This document shows, piece after piece, positions 17,630 through 27,390 of a stretch of DNA of 64,000 nt. The stretch covers positions 1 to 64,000 of the forward strand of contig CAZDQF010000025.1 of the NCBI GenBank assembly GCA_964507445.1, read 5' to 3'. The first letter of the stretch is position 1. Each line of letters opens with the position of its first letter. Source of the stretch: GCA-2683135 sp964507445. Lineage in GTDB: Bacteria > Planctomycetota > GCA-002687715. Below the pieces are notes generated by a model, which saw only the letters and a program-made list of their open reading frames with translations, searched no databases and was not told the DNA's origin. Both the position numbers and the translations under genes were made by a program.

Positions 17630-20152
17630 TCAGGGTCGTTCCGTGCCCTGCCTGAGCCGCACCGCTCTCGCCAGCTCGTCGCATTCCTCCAGGAGGATGC
17701 GCCGGAGCACCGGCGACGGACCCGCGTGCTTCATGGCGGCTTCGCCTGCGGCCTCGAGCTCCGGGGAGGCGATGGCAAGAGGCGACAGCAAGCGTGCGAA
17801 CCCGCGCGTGGCGTATTCCAGGTCCTGGTTCTCCACCACGGCTTCTACTGACGAGAAGTAGCGAAGCCCCAGGTCCTGCAAGGCGTCCGACTGATGAGGC
17901 TGGAAGAAGGTGCTCATGCCGGCCTTCAGGAGATCGGCTGAGTCTCCCTCCCGCGGGTTGATGAAGCCCTCGAACAGCGCCTCCTTGTGCTCAAGGTCCG
18001 GCGTCGCGCTCTCCGCCGCGAACCGGGCCTTGACGCCTCGGTCTGAGGGGTCCCGCTCCGCTTCGCTGGCGATGAGCCCGGACACGCCGCCTACACCGAA
18101 GGCTGCGAGGCGACCGATGACCCGCCAGCGCAGGCCCTGGTCCACGGGGAGGCCACCCGGCGCCTCTCCCTCGAGCCATCTCGCCAGGTCCGCGGCCTGC
18201 TCACAGCTGGCCACGAATCCGGGAGCGGCTCGTCCCCAGAGCAGCTGGAGGTCACCTTGCTGCCCGCCGTGGCGTTCGCAGGCTTCGCAGGCAGCCTCGA
18301 GCAGCATGGCCCCCAGCTCCGGTTGACGGTCCGGGGGCATGTAGCGACGGAGGGATACGGTGATCAACCTCAGGTTGGCGTCCACGATCTCGGCGCTCTG
18401 CTCGGCCCCCAGGAACCGTATGCCGAGGCCGATGTGGTCGGCGGGGGACAGCAGGCCGTCCCGGACCATCTCCCAGGCGGTGCACCAGATGCCCATGCGC
18501 ACCAGCGGGTCCTCGATGGCTCCGAGTGAAGAGCGGACGCAGTCCATGGAGCGTTCGTCCAGCAGGACCCGGGCGTAGGCGTGGTCATCGTGATTAGGCC
18601 AGATGAGGGCGGGGGCCTGTCCGGTGAGCGGGACCGGTGTCGTCTCGCCGTCCAGTTGGAGCGTCACGGTCTCCGTGGCCACCAGCGAATCCTCGTCCGG
18701 GCCGTAGGTGGACACCGCGACGAGGTGGGGCCGAAGCACCCCGTCACCGTTGCCTGGAGTCTGGCGTAGCTGGACGCCTTCGGCGGTCAGTTCCACGCGG
18801 ATCGCGTTGACGCCGCTGGTCTCGATCCAGAGGTGTGACCACCGCTCCAGGTTCGTGCCCGAGGCGTCCGCCAGCGCCCGGATGAAGTCCTCGATGACCG
18901 TGTTTCCCCACGCGTGACGATCGAAGTAGAGCCTGAGACCGTCACGAAACGCGTCGGCGCCCAGGGTGGCGCGGAGCTGCTTGAGAACCGCCGCTCCCTT
19001 GCCGTAGGTGATCCCATCGAAGTTGAGGAACGTCTGCTCCGTGTCCTCCACGGTGCAGGCGATGGGGTGAGTCGTGGGCTTCTGGTCCTCACGGTAGGCC
19101 CACGTCTTGATCGAGCCGAGGAAGTTCTGCCAGCAGTCCTGGAAGCGCGTCGCCTCGGACATGGCGAGGAACGAGATGTAGGTCGCGAAGCTCTCGTTCA
19201 GCCACAGCCCGTCCCACCACTTCATGGTCACGAGGTTGCCGAACCACATGTGAGCGAGCTCGTGCAGGACGACCTCCGCCCGCATGAGCCGCTGCGTGTC
19301 CGTGGGGGGGTCCCGGAATACCTGGGCCTCGTTGAATGTGACGGCGCCCACGTTCTCCATGGCGCCGGAGTTGAACTCGGGTACGAAGATCTGGTCGTAC
19401 TTGCCGAAGGGATAAGGCTGCTGGAAGTAGTCGGTGTAGAACCCCAGACCGCGGCGGGTGATGTCGAAGATCTCCTGGTGGTCCAGGAACGGCTTGAGGC
19501 TGCGGCGGCAATGGACCCCGAGGGGGACCTCGCCGTTGTCATCGTGCTCAGACTCGTAGGGTCCGGCGATCAACGCGAACAGGTACGTGCTGAACGGTTC
19601 CAGGACGGCGAACCGACGCCTGGCGGACTCGGCGTCCACCGGTTCGCTGGAGATCTCGGCGCCGTTGGCGATCACGCTCCAGTCGCTCGGGGCGGTCACC
19701 TCCAGGTCATAGGTGGCCTTGATGTCCGGTTGATCGAAGCACGGGAAGAGCCGATGGGCGCAGTACGGCTCGAAGTCAGTGTACAGGTATACCTCGCCGT
19801 CCTCCGGGTCCTCGAACCGGTGGAACCCCACCCCTGTCCTGTCGTACTCGTTTCGATACCGGATCCGGACCCGGTTCTCGGCCCGGAGGTGACTCCCAGG
19901 CAGCTCGATGCGAAAAGGGTGGCGTTCCTCAGGACGAACCGCGCGTCCGTTGACCTCGAGCTCCATGAGGTCGTCGCCGGTGAAGTCGAGGAAGGTGCCG
20001 GCGGCCGGATCCTGGCAATAGAACTCAACGGTCGCCTCGCCTTCGTATCGGACATCGAGCCGATCGACGATCAGAGCGAGGGTGTAGGAGACGTCTTCCA
20101 CGCGCCCGCTGCGCTTGATCGCCTCGGCTTCAGTGAGCGCGTCTCGCTTCAT
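17630..20152 (-). CDS. pepN: Aminopeptidase N (M1 metallopeptidase)
   Basis: PepN removes N-terminal residues from peptides in the cytoplasm. The 840-residue product has the GAMEN exopeptidase motif (263-267) and the zinc site HELAHMWFG (H297, E298, H301) with E320 in LNESFA. The C-terminal helical ERAP1-like domain is also apparent. No signal peptide is seen. The length and arrangement match actinobacterial-type PepN. It lies 30 nt downstream of the bacilliredoxin gene on the same strand and may be transcribed with it. Confidence 0.96.
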   Translation of the reverse strand: MKRDALTEAEAIKRSGRVEDVSYTLALIVDRLDVRYEGEATVEFYCQDPAAGTFLDFTGDDLMELEVNGRAVRPEERHPFRIELPGSHLRAENRVRIRYRNEYDRTGVGFHRFEDPEDGEVYLYTDFEPYCAHRLFPCFDQPDIKATYDLEVTAPSDWSVIANGAEISSEPVDAESARRRFAVLEPFSTYLFALIAGPYESEHDDNGEVPLGVHCRRSLKPFLDHQEIFDITRRGLGFYTDYFQQPYPFGKYDQIFVPEFNSGAMENVGAVTFNEAQVFRDPPTDTQRLMRAEVVLHELAHMWFGNLVTMKWWDGLWLNESFATYISFLAMSEATRFQDCWQNFLGSIKTWAYREDQKPTTHPIACTVEDTEQTFLNFDGITYGKGAAVLKQLRATLGADAFRDGLRLYFDRHAWGNTVIEDFIRALADASGTNLERWSHLWIETSGVNAIRVELTAEGVQLRQTPGNGDGVLRPHLVAVSTYGPDEDSLVATETVTLQLDGETTPVPLTGQAPALIWPNHDDHAYARVLLDERSMDCVRSSLGAIEDPLVRMGIWCTAWEMVRDGLLSPADHIGLGIRFLGAEQSAEIVDANLRLITVSLRRYMPPDRQPELGAMLLEAACEACERHGGQQGDLQLLWGRAAPGFVASCEQAADLARWLEGEAPGGLPVDQGLRWRVIGRLAAFGVGGVSGLIASEAERDPSDRGVKARFAAESATPDLEHKEALFEGFINPREGDSADLLKAGMSTFFQPHQSDALQDLGLRYFSSVEAVVENQDLEYATRGFARLLSPLAIASPELEAAGEAAMKHAGPSPVLRRILLEECDELARAVRLRQGTERP

Positions 20153-20182
20153 GGCTCGGCCCTGTTCAGCCAGGAGATACGA

Positions 20183-20596
20183 CTAGCAGTGCTCGGAGAA
20201 TGCGCTCTGCATGTCCGTGGCGATCTCCTGAGGCATGCGCCCCTCGATCTCGTGCCGCTGCATCATCCAGACCAGCTTTCCGGCCTTCATGAGCCCGACC
20301 TGTGGAGAGCTGGGCTGATAGGGGGCGAAGAACTCCCGCGCGGCTGCGGTGGCTTCGCGGTCGTTGCCGGCGAACACGGTGATGGCCTTGTCCGGAGCGC
20401 GCTCGCTCTGGAGCGCGATCTGGAGGGCTGGCCGGGCTCCTCCAGCGGCGCAGCCGCAGACCGAATTGACGAACACCAGGACGGTCCCTTGGGTCGATTG
20501 AATGGCCTCCTGCACGGCCTCCGCGGTCCTGGTCTCAGAGCATCCAGCGGCGACAGCCTCCTGGCGCATGGGTTCCACGAGCATGGGGTCATACAT
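20183..20596 (-). CDS. Bacilliredoxin, BrxA/BrxB (DUF1094) family
   Basis: Bacilliredoxins remove bacillithiol from oxidised proteins. The start MYDPMLVEPMRQE and the CGC active motif (C47-G48-C49 in NSVCGCA) are diagnostic, as is the MIQRHEIEGR-like stretch WMMQRHEIEGR. The 137-residue length is exact for the family. Presence of a Brx protein suggests that the organism makes bacillithiol or a related low-molecular-weight thiol, but no bshA, bshB or bshC is in the window. Confidence 0.93.
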   Translation of the reverse strand: MYDPMLVEPMRQEAVAAGCSETRTAEAVQEAIQSTQGTVLVFVNSVCGCAAGGARPALQIALQSERAPDKAITVFAGNDREATAAAREFFAPYQPSSPQVGLMKAGKLVWMMQRHEIEGRMPQEIATDMQSAFSEHC

Positions 20597-20650
20597 GGCG
20601 TCTCTCCTGTGGCGGCGGTTGGTCAGGCGGCACTATAACGACCGGTGAGA

Positions 20651-23600
20651 TCAGCGACCATGCGGTCCTTGTCCGTTTAGCTCGTCTTCGAACCGCTTCA
20701 ATTCACCGGCGATCCGTCGGCGCTCCGGCCCCGCTCGCGTTGTCAGAGAGAGGGCCTGCCTCATGGTCTCGGCGGCTTCGGGGAGGCGGTCGTTGTGATA
20801 CAGCGCCCAGGCCATGAGCCGCGTGTGGTCCGGATTTCGTTGCGGAGACGTGAGCCTGATGACGTTCTCCATGGCGGTCAGGGCGTCGGGGAAGCGGGCC
20901 TCCACGAGGGCGTCCGGCGCCATGATCCTCCGCGCGTAGGACAGGTAGCAGGCGGAGTCTCTGCTCCACTGGGCGCATCCTCTCAGCGCTTCCAATTCGA
21001 TGGCCTGCTGTCGACGCAGCTCCCGCCGGCTCCGGTCGGCTCGATCGGCGTGGCTGCCGAGATTGAATCTCTCCATCTCAGATGCGCTCAGCGGTCGCAC
21101 CTGACGTCCGTGGGCTTCCACCGTGGCGTTCAGGGGGATCACCCGCACCACGCCGTCAGCCATCCCCATGGCGAGCCGGTTGCCGAGGCTGGACAGGGCC
21201 CAGTCTTCCACGGCGGCGTCACCCAACTGTATGGCGGCGCGCCTGGAGTCCCGAGCCACATCCCAGACCACCAGTTCGTTGCCGATGATCGCGACGATGC
21301 TGGCTCCGTTGGGGGTGACCAGCAAGCGGTCCATGCCGGCGGTAGGGAGGCTCAGGGTCTGCTCCATGCACCCGACGTCGACGCTGACGATGCGGACCGT
21401 GTCGTCCTTCGGTGCGATGACGAGAGCGTCCTGGTCGGGCATCCAGACCGGGGGTGTGACCACAGCCACCGGCGCAGGGGTCATGGATGCGGGCGTGGGC
21501 CCCGGGGTGGACAGGTCATGAATCGACACCCGGCGATCCGAGTTGGTCGTGGCCAGGTACCTGCCGCTCTGGGAGAAGCTGGCGGATATGCAGATCCCCC
21601 GTGAGGCGGCAGAAGAGCAGACCCTGAACGTCGGCCCATCCGGGGAGTACAGAACGGGAGCGCGCTCGCCGGCACAGATCGCAAACTCCCTGTGACCAGG
21701 ACGGGCCGCGACGATCACGCGGAGCGGGTCCGTGAGTTGCCTCAACTCCTCGATCACGGAGCCGTCGGAGGCGCGGAGAAGGGTCGGCGTCCCGCCGCCG
21801 GCCGTAGCCAGGATGAGGGTCCCGTCATCGCTCGCCGCCATCAGGTCTCGGGGGCTTCCGCCGCACAGGTCCTTGAGACCCGAGCGTCTGGTGACCCAGC
21901 GCTCGGCGCCGCCCTGCTGGCCACAGCGCAGCCAGGACCGTCCGGCGGACATGGCGAGGTAGCGCTGTGTCCCTGGTATCCAGCGGACCCCGCGGAGCTC
22001 TTCGGCGGTCATCAGGGACTCTGAGCGGGCCCGTCCCTCCGTGGCCTCGAGGGAGCGCACGGTCCCGTCACGACAGCCGATCAACAGCCGCGACTCATCC
22101 AGGGACCACCACTCGACGGAGGTGATCTCCTTGGGAAGCACGAGGGAGTACTCGTCTCTTCGACCCGAGCTCAGCGGGAACACTCTCCCTGTCCCACCAT
22201 AAGAGAGGGTGAACAGGCGATCTGCGTTGGGTGAGAAGGAGACCCGTGTGACCCAGTCGCCATGCCCGGCGAAGCGCTGCCTCAGCAGCCCTGAGGACGC
22301 GTCCAGGACCCTGGCTTCGCCGTCTGCCGAGCCGGTGGCCAGGAGGGCCCCGTCCGAGGACCACGCCAGATCCCGCACGGCCCCCCCGTGGAGCCATGGG
22401 CTCCAGCGCGGCCGCTGCGTCTCGACGTTCCAGACTGCGCAGCGGCGATCGTCTGAGCCGGTGGCCAGCCATCGTCCGTCAGGGCTGAAGGCGATGCGGG
22501 TGATGGCGCCGGAGTGAGCGTTGAGGGGCGCTCCCCACGAGCGGGTGGGTCTCGTCTTCAAGGTGCGAATGTCGAACACGCTGACGTATCCGTCCGCGTA
22601 ACCGACCGCCAGACGGCGGGTGTCGGTCGCGGCCGACCAGGTCAGCGCGCTGACCTCCGACTGGCGCCCCGGCAGGATGGTGGAGCTACCGTCGAACGGC
22701 GTCCAGATGACGACCCGGCCCGATGACGCGTTCGCGATCAGAGGGAACCGACCATGAACGACGGCGAGCGGCGGCGCCTGCACCGCGCGGTAGAGCGGCT
22801 GGGTCTGGACCTTGACCAGGGCTCGCCCACGGCGCCGCCAGGCGCAGATGACGTCGTCCGCGACACCGATCAGGAACCGATCCGCGGGCCCGAACTCGGT
22901 CAGCTGGAGTTGCCTGGGACCTATGCGGGCTGGGTCTGGCCGGAGCGGCTGTCCGCTCCCTCCTCCCACGGGGGCGCCCGTGTCGGCGTTGAACACCCAG
23001 GATGTCCCGTCTTCGCTCGCCGTGACCACGGCTTGGCCGTCCTTGCTGAAGCGGGCGGTGTAGACGTGCCCGCTGTGGGCTCCGAGGACTGATCGATGTC
23101 GACCGGTGGCGAGATCCCAGACCACAGGGACCCCTCCCGCGGCGTTGGCCAGGGTCACCGCCAGGCCGCGGCCCCAGTGAACGTCGCCCGTGACGGGGGT
23201 CTGCCCCCGCAGCCGCCGAACTCGCGGGTCGAGCTGCGTTCGATTGGAGCGGTCGCCGGGTTGCGGGAGGACCTCCCCGGCGAGGGACTCGAAGGTCGGC
23301 GCGGGGAGGAGGAGCTGCTCCGGGATTGACCTGAGGGCGACCCGCAATGCCCGGTCGGTCTCGACCGTGCTCTCCAGGTCGGCGGCCTTCCGTGCGAGGG
23401 CCAGGGCCACGGCTGGCTCCTTCGTGGCCCGAGCCGTGGCCTCGGCGGCGAGCCGGAGGGCCTCGGAGCGGTTGAGGGTGACCTCGAGATCACGGACCAG
23501 CTTGGCGTTGCGCTCGGCGGTCGCTTGAGCGCGGGCGGCTGCGGTGTCCGCGTCCGCTCGAGCGAGGTCAGCGTCGTTCTTCGCCTGGAGGGCGATGTTC

Positions 23601-24787
23601 CGCTCGTCTTCCAGCTGCCGCGAGTAGAACCAGGACTCCGCCAGGAGCAAGCCCAGCACGAGCAGGGTCGCGAGACCGATAGTGGCGACGACGGGGTTTC
23701 GCCGCAGCCACTTCTTCGTGCGCAGCACGGGCCCGACGGGTCGGGCGGCGATGGGTTCATGGTCGAGGACCGCCCGGAGGTCGTCGGCGAACGCCCGTGC
23801 GGTCTGGTAGCGCCGTCCCAATTCGCGGTCGATGGCCGTATCAAGGACGATGGCCAGATCGCGCTCAACCAGCGGGTTCACGGAGCTGGGCGATGGAGGG
23901 TCTCCGCTCAATATGCGATGGTAGAGCCGTTCCCGGTTGAGCGCTTCGAAGGGCCGCCTCCCAAGCACCAGCTCGTACAGGGTCACTCCCAGGCTGTAGA
24001 CGTCGGTTCGCGCGTCGACCCGACCGGACCCGCTCAGCTGTTCCGGGGACATGTAGTGGGGGGTCCCCATGACGTCGCCGCTCTGGGTCAGGCTGGGGCC
24101 CTCCTCGTGATCTTCCATGGCTCTCGCCAGGCCGAAATCAAGGAGGACAGGCTCATCGTCGGGGGTGAGCATGATGTTCCCCGGCTTGATGTCCCGGTGG
24201 ATGATCCTCGATTCATGGGCGTGCTCTACGGCCCGGGCCGCCTTCTCCATCACCTCCACGGCCCATCTGATGTGCTCCCTGGAGTGGGTGACGCTCGAGG
24301 GGGCGTCCGCCGGGGCGTCGTCGAGCAGGGCCTCATCGACCTCGCCCGAACGCTCTCCCACGGTGAGGTCCGACGAGTCGTCGGAGGCGGACATGGCGCC
24401 TGACCCGCTAACGGCGTCGAAGTCGAAACGGAAGGTCAGGTCCGTCCTGATGGCGGAGGGCTCGGACTCGCCGCGCCTCCGTTCTCGCATGATCTTGGAG
24501 AGCGGCTTCCCCTCCACGTGGCGCATGGCGATGTACGGAGTCCCGTCATGAACCCCGGACGCGTACACGGCGCAGATGTGCGGATGGTCCAGCTTCGAGG
24601 CCGCCGCGGCCTCACGCCGGAACCGCGCGAGGACCGAGGAGGAGAGGCTCCGGCCCGCGGGGAGGACCTTGATCGCGACCTGGCGGGACAGGCTGATTTG
24701 CTCCGCCAGATACACGATGCCCATGCCTCCACGACCGATCTCGTGGAGGACACGGAAATCGCCGAGGACCTGTCCCTCAAGAGTCAT
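20651..24787 (-). CDS. Membrane-bound Ser/Thr protein kinase with WD40 sensor
   Basis: This 1378-residue protein has an N-terminal Hanks-type kinase (about 9-345): GRGGMG P-loop, K40 in VAIK, HRDIKPGN at 197-204 and DFG at 217-219. An acidic, Ser-rich insert of about 65 residues (102-167) interrupts the kinase between the hinge and the catalytic loop. A membrane helix follows at about 367-387, then an Ala-rich coiled coil to about 450. From about 520 to 1270 there are many WD40-like repeats (for example FSPDGRWLATGSDDRRCAVWN), then a TPR-like helical tail. The topology is cytoplasmic kinase with an outside propeller sensor. This architecture is frequent in Planctomycetota. No substrate can be named from the context. 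Confidence 0.94.
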   Translation of the reverse strand: MTLEGQVLGDFRVLHEIGRGGMGIVYLAEQISLSRQVAIKVLPAGRSLSSSVLARFRREAAAASKLDHPHICAVYASGVHDGTPYIAMRHVEGKPLSKIMRERRRGESEPSAIRTDLTFRFDFDAVSGSGAMSASDDSSDLTVGERSGEVDEALLDDAPADAPSSVTHSREHIRWAVEVMEKAARAVEHAHESRIIHRDIKPGNIMLTPDDEPVLLDFGLARAMEDHEEGPSLTQSGDVMGTPHYMSPEQLSGSGRVDARTDVYSLGVTLYELVLGRRPFEALNRERLYHRILSGDPPSPSSVNPLVERDLAIVLDTAIDRELGRRYQTARAFADDLRAVLDHEPIAARPVGPVLRTKKWLRRNPVVATIGLATLLVLGLLLAESWFYSRQLEDERNIALQAKNDADLARADADTAAARAQATAERNAKLVRDLEVTLNRSEALRLAAEATARATKEPAVALALARKAADLESTVETDRALRVALRSIPEQLLLPAPTFESLAGEVLPQPGDRSNRTQLDPRVRRLRGQTPVTGDVHWGRGLAVTLANAAGGVPVVWDLATGRHRSVLGAHSGHVYTARFSKDGQAVVTASEDGTSWVFNADTGAPVGGGSGQPLRPDPARIGPRQLQLTEFGPADRFLIGVADDVICAWRRRGRALVKVQTQPLYRAVQAPPLAVVHGRFPLIANASSGRVVIWTPFDGSSTILPGRQSEVSALTWSAATDTRRLAVGYADGYVSVFDIRTLKTRPTRSWGAPLNAHSGAITRIAFSPDGRWLATGSDDRRCAVWNVETQRPRWSPWLHGGAVRDLAWSSDGALLATGSADGEARVLDASSGLLRQRFAGHGDWVTRVSFSPNADRLFTLSYGGTGRVFPLSSGRRDEYSLVLPKEITSVEWWSLDESRLLIGCRDGTVRSLEATEGRARSESLMTAEELRGVRWIPGTQRYLAMSAGRSWLRCGQQGGAERWVTRRSGLKDLCGGSPRDLMAASDDGTLILATAGGGTPTLLRASDGSVIEELRQLTDPLRVIVAARPGHREFAICAGERAPVLYSPDGPTFRVCSSAASRGICISASFSQSGRYLATTNSDRRVSIHDLSTPGPTPASMTPAPVAVVTPPVWMPDQDALVIAPKDDTVRIVSVDVGCMEQTLSLPTAGMDRLLVTPNGASIVAIIGNELVVWDVARDSRRAAIQLGDAAVEDWALSSLGNRLAMGMADGVVRVIPLNATVEAHGRQVRPLSASEMERFNLGSHADRADRSRRELRRQQAIELEALRGCAQWSRDSACYLSYARRIMAPDALVEARFPDALTAMENVIRLTSPQRNPDHTRLMAWALYHNDRLPEAAETMRQALSLTTRAGPERRRIAGELKRFEDELNGQGPHGR

Positions 24788-24861
24788 GGGCTTGCGGTGG
24801 AGCGGTCGGTCGGGGCACCTCGCGAGCCCACGAATCGGGATCGGAGGTCCACGGCCCCCTG

Positions 24862-25881
24862 CTATCGATCTCGATTGAAGAACTCGCGCGGGTTGACGTC
24901 GAAGGTGGCTGACTTGGAGCCCGCGCCGAAGGTCAGGATGATCCCCCCCTCGATCCGCTCATGGCTGAAGTCGAGCGTTGACGTAGGCGTCTCGCGATCC
25001 TTGACGGTGCCCGTCACGGAGTGACTGGCCCGGAACCGCTGGACCGCGGCGGCCTCTGCGTCGAGCGCCTTGATGGTGTCCTCTCTCCGCTGAATGCGTC
25101 GTGAGGCGCGCTCGGAGAGCCCCTGGCCGGAATCGGATGCCCGCTTCTTGGTGCGGGCGATGTCGGCCTGCGCCGCCGCCTTTTGCGCCTGAATGCGCGT
25201 TGCGCGATCGCTGGAGAAGGTCAGGGTTGCCTTCTCGCCGTCGATGGTCAGGACGACGTCCCAGTGAACGTCGGTGCCTCGAGGAGAGATGGTGGCGGTG
25301 CCGCAGGCGAGGTCCTTGACGCGGTCGCAAGGAACAGCCGCCACGTCCATCTTCGTCTTGATGCGAGCGAACTCGGTGGCTACCGGCTTGTGCATCTTGA
25401 TCGGGGTGATCGGGTACTTGACGTGATGCGGCCCGAAGTGGACCCCCAGCATTCGCTTGCTCTTGCCGTCGAAGCCGATGCTGAGCTTCTCCGCCGGCTC
25501 GGCCTTGTTCGTGGAGGAGGCTGCGGAGATGGACCAGGACTTGGCGTTGTCGTTGTAGAACCCGCCGCCGGCGTAGACCATCAGCTTCCAATGGCCGGCG
25601 TCGTCCTTCTTCATGGCGAGGTTGTAGGCGCCCGCTGGGATACACCCCTCGTCGGCCATCAGCCCGCAGGTCAGCTCGATGGCGGTGGGGTCGTTGCTGC
25701 CCATTCGCCAACTGGAGGTCTTCATCATCTGATCGGCAAACGCTGCTCGCCACGTGGGCGATCCGTAGTCGATGGTGGCGGCTCCGACGCCCCACTGGGC
25801 TTCGGCTTTTTCTCTCTGCGCCGCCAGCGGGAGGGTCACGGTCAGGACCAGCGACGCGACCAATAGGATCTTCGGGTTCAT
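24862..25881 (-). CDS. Exported DUF2911-like protein
   Basis: ATG 25881 has AAAGGA upstream and starts a signal peptide (ILLVASLVLTVTLPLAAQ), giving 339 residues. Residues 30-180 resemble DUF2911: the IDYGSPTWR start, the WRMGSNDPTAIE centre and GCIPAGAYNLAMKKDDAGHW. The C-terminal half contains a charged helical stretch (about 225-285, KKRASDSGQGLSERASRRIQ) that may be a coiled coil. DUF2911 has no established biochemical role. It lies 74 nt downstream of nothing on its own strand except intergenic sequence, and 74 nt before the kinase start, so co-transcription with the kinase is possible. Confidence 0.75.
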   Translation of the reverse strand: MNPKILLVASLVLTVTLPLAAQREKAEAQWGVGAATIDYGSPTWRAAFADQMMKTSSWRMGSNDPTAIELTCGLMADEGCIPAGAYNLAMKKDDAGHWKLMVYAGGGFYNDNAKSWSISAASSTNKAEPAEKLSIGFDGKSKRMLGVHFGPHHVKYPITPIKMHKPVATEFARIKTKMDVAAVPCDRVKDLACGTATISPRGTDVHWDVVLTIDGEKATLTFSSDRATRIQAQKAAAQADIARTKKRASDSGQGLSERASRRIQRREDTIKALDAEAAAVQRFRASHSVTGTVKDRETPTSTLDFSHERIEGGIILTFGAGSKSATFDVNPREFFNRDR

Positions 25882-26160
25882 TACGGTTTCCTTTGCTTGG
25901 GGGCCCATGAGCCGCCGGTTCTCCAGGCGGCGGCGGACAGAGTACCCAACCCCGCTGATCTGGGTAGGATTCAGGGAATCGAGGGATCCCCTAGACGATC
26001 CCGCGCAATCAGGCAATCGCTGAATACAGGGAGTTTGGTGGCCACCCAAGGGCGTCCTTGGTGTAGAAGCAGAATCAGGCGTGCGCAATCACCCCTGTCG
26101 CGATCAGCCACCCCTCCCCACACACAGTCGTCGTCCAGTTTCAGAAGGAGAGGCTTCGTC
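25882..26160. promoter_or_regulatory. Divergent intergenic region (DUF2911 gene / triple cupredoxin gene)
   Basis: This 279-nt region separates two divergent genes and must hold both promoters. The only clear signal is the ribosome site AGAAGGAGAGG just before ATG 26161. No convincing -35/-10 pair or palindrome was found. Confidence 0.4.
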
Positions 26161-27390
26161 ATGAAGCAGCTAAGCGTCCTCACCGTCGTGTTTGCGGTCG
26201 GCACCGCCGGCGCCCAGACCCACGTCATCAATCAGAGCGGGCTGAACTTCGTCGATTCCGTGAGCGGTACCAATGAGACGGTCATCGCCGCAGGGACGAC
26301 GGTTGAGTGGCAATGGAGCTTCGGTCTCCACGACGTGACCAGCGGCACCGGGGCCGCGGACCCGATCACGGGCGCGCACTTCTTCGGGCCCCTCGACGCG
26401 GCCAACCCGGCCTTCACCCACACGTTCAACACGTGCGGCGTCTATCCGTACTACTGCAGCCCGCACGAGCAATTCGGCATGACCGGCGTCATCAGGGTCA
26501 TGCATCGTGTGGATCAGGTGATGAACACCTTTGTCGATTCGGTCAGCGGCACCAATGAGACGGTGGTGCCTGCCGGCACCACCGTTGAGTGGCAGTGGAC
26601 CTTCGGTGTCCACGACGTGACCAGCGGCGCGTCACCCACGGCACCCAACGCCGGGGCGCAGTTCAGCGGCCCTCTGACGGCGGGGAACTCGACCTTTTCA
26701 CACACCTTCGATACCCCGGGCCTCTACCCGTACTTCTGCACGCCCCATTTCGTTTTTGGGATGGTGGGCACGGTCCGGGTGACGCACCTCGTTACCCAGG
26801 GCTCCGTCCGCTTCGTGGATTCGGCGACCGGGTCTACGGAGACCCTGATCCCCACCGGTGGGACGGTTCAGTGGCAGTGGACCGCGGGAATCCACGACGT
26901 GACCAGCGGTACCGGCGCGGCGGACCCCAACTCGGGCGCGTTGTTCGCCGCTCCACTGACGGCCGCGAATCCCATGTTCGCTCACACGTTCAACACGCCG
27001 GGGGTCTACTCGTATTACTGCTCACCTCACGAGCTCTTCGGCATGGTCGGTACGGTTCGCGTGGGCAACCTGCTGTCCCTGTCGTCCCCGGCTCCCAACG
27101 CCGTGACCATCGCCGTGGACTCCTGGGCGCCGGGCACCAACTGGCGCCTGCTGGTGTCGTTCTTCCCGCAGAACCCCACGGGTAGCGGGGTCCTGTTCGG
27201 GATCGGAGGGGACGCCTGGGGACAGATCTTCTCGCCGCTCTTCCAGGGGTTCATCCCGGCTTCCGGCTCCCAGAGCCTGACCATCCCGGGCATCCCCGCG
27301 GGGATCCAGGTGGACGCAGTGGTCCTCGGAATCGGCGCCGGACCGTCCTTGCAGGCGGTCTCCAACGTGGTCAATTTCACGACCCAGTGA
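26161..27390 (+). CDS. Secreted protein with three tandem plastocyanin-like copper domains
   Basis: The 409-residue product has a signal peptide (1-18, ending AGA-Q) and three repeats with a strict 94-residue period. Each repeat carries a full type 1 copper set with identical spacing, H-x41-C-x2-H-x4-M: H57/C99/H102/M107, H151/C193/H196/M201 and H245/C287/H290/M295. The repeat is also visible in the DNA at a 282-bp period. Residues 310-409 form a different beta-sandwich module shared with other secreted proteins in this window. Function is inferred: a periplasmic or surface electron carrier or copper store that could hold three copper ions. A strong ribosome site precedes ATG 26161. The gene overlaps the convergent oxidase gene by 14 nt. 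Confidence 0.85.
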   Translation: MKQLSVLTVVFAVGTAGAQTHVINQSGLNFVDSVSGTNETVIAAGTTVEWQWSFGLHDVTSGTGAADPITGAHFFGPLDAANPAFTHTFNTCGVYPYYCSPHEQFGMTGVIRVMHRVDQVMNTFVDSVSGTNETVVPAGTTVEWQWTFGVHDVTSGASPTAPNAGAQFSGPLTAGNSTFSHTFDTPGLYPYFCTPHFVFGMVGTVRVTHLVTQGSVRFVDSATGSTETLIPTGGTVQWQWTAGIHDVTSGTGAADPNSGALFAAPLTAANPMFAHTFNTPGVYSYYCSPHELFGMVGTVRVGNLLSLSSPAPNAVTIAVDSWAPGTNWRLLVSFFPQNPTGSGVLFGIGGDAWGQIFSPLFQGFIPASGSQSLTIPGIPAGIQVDAVVLGIGAGPSLQAVSNVVNFTTQ

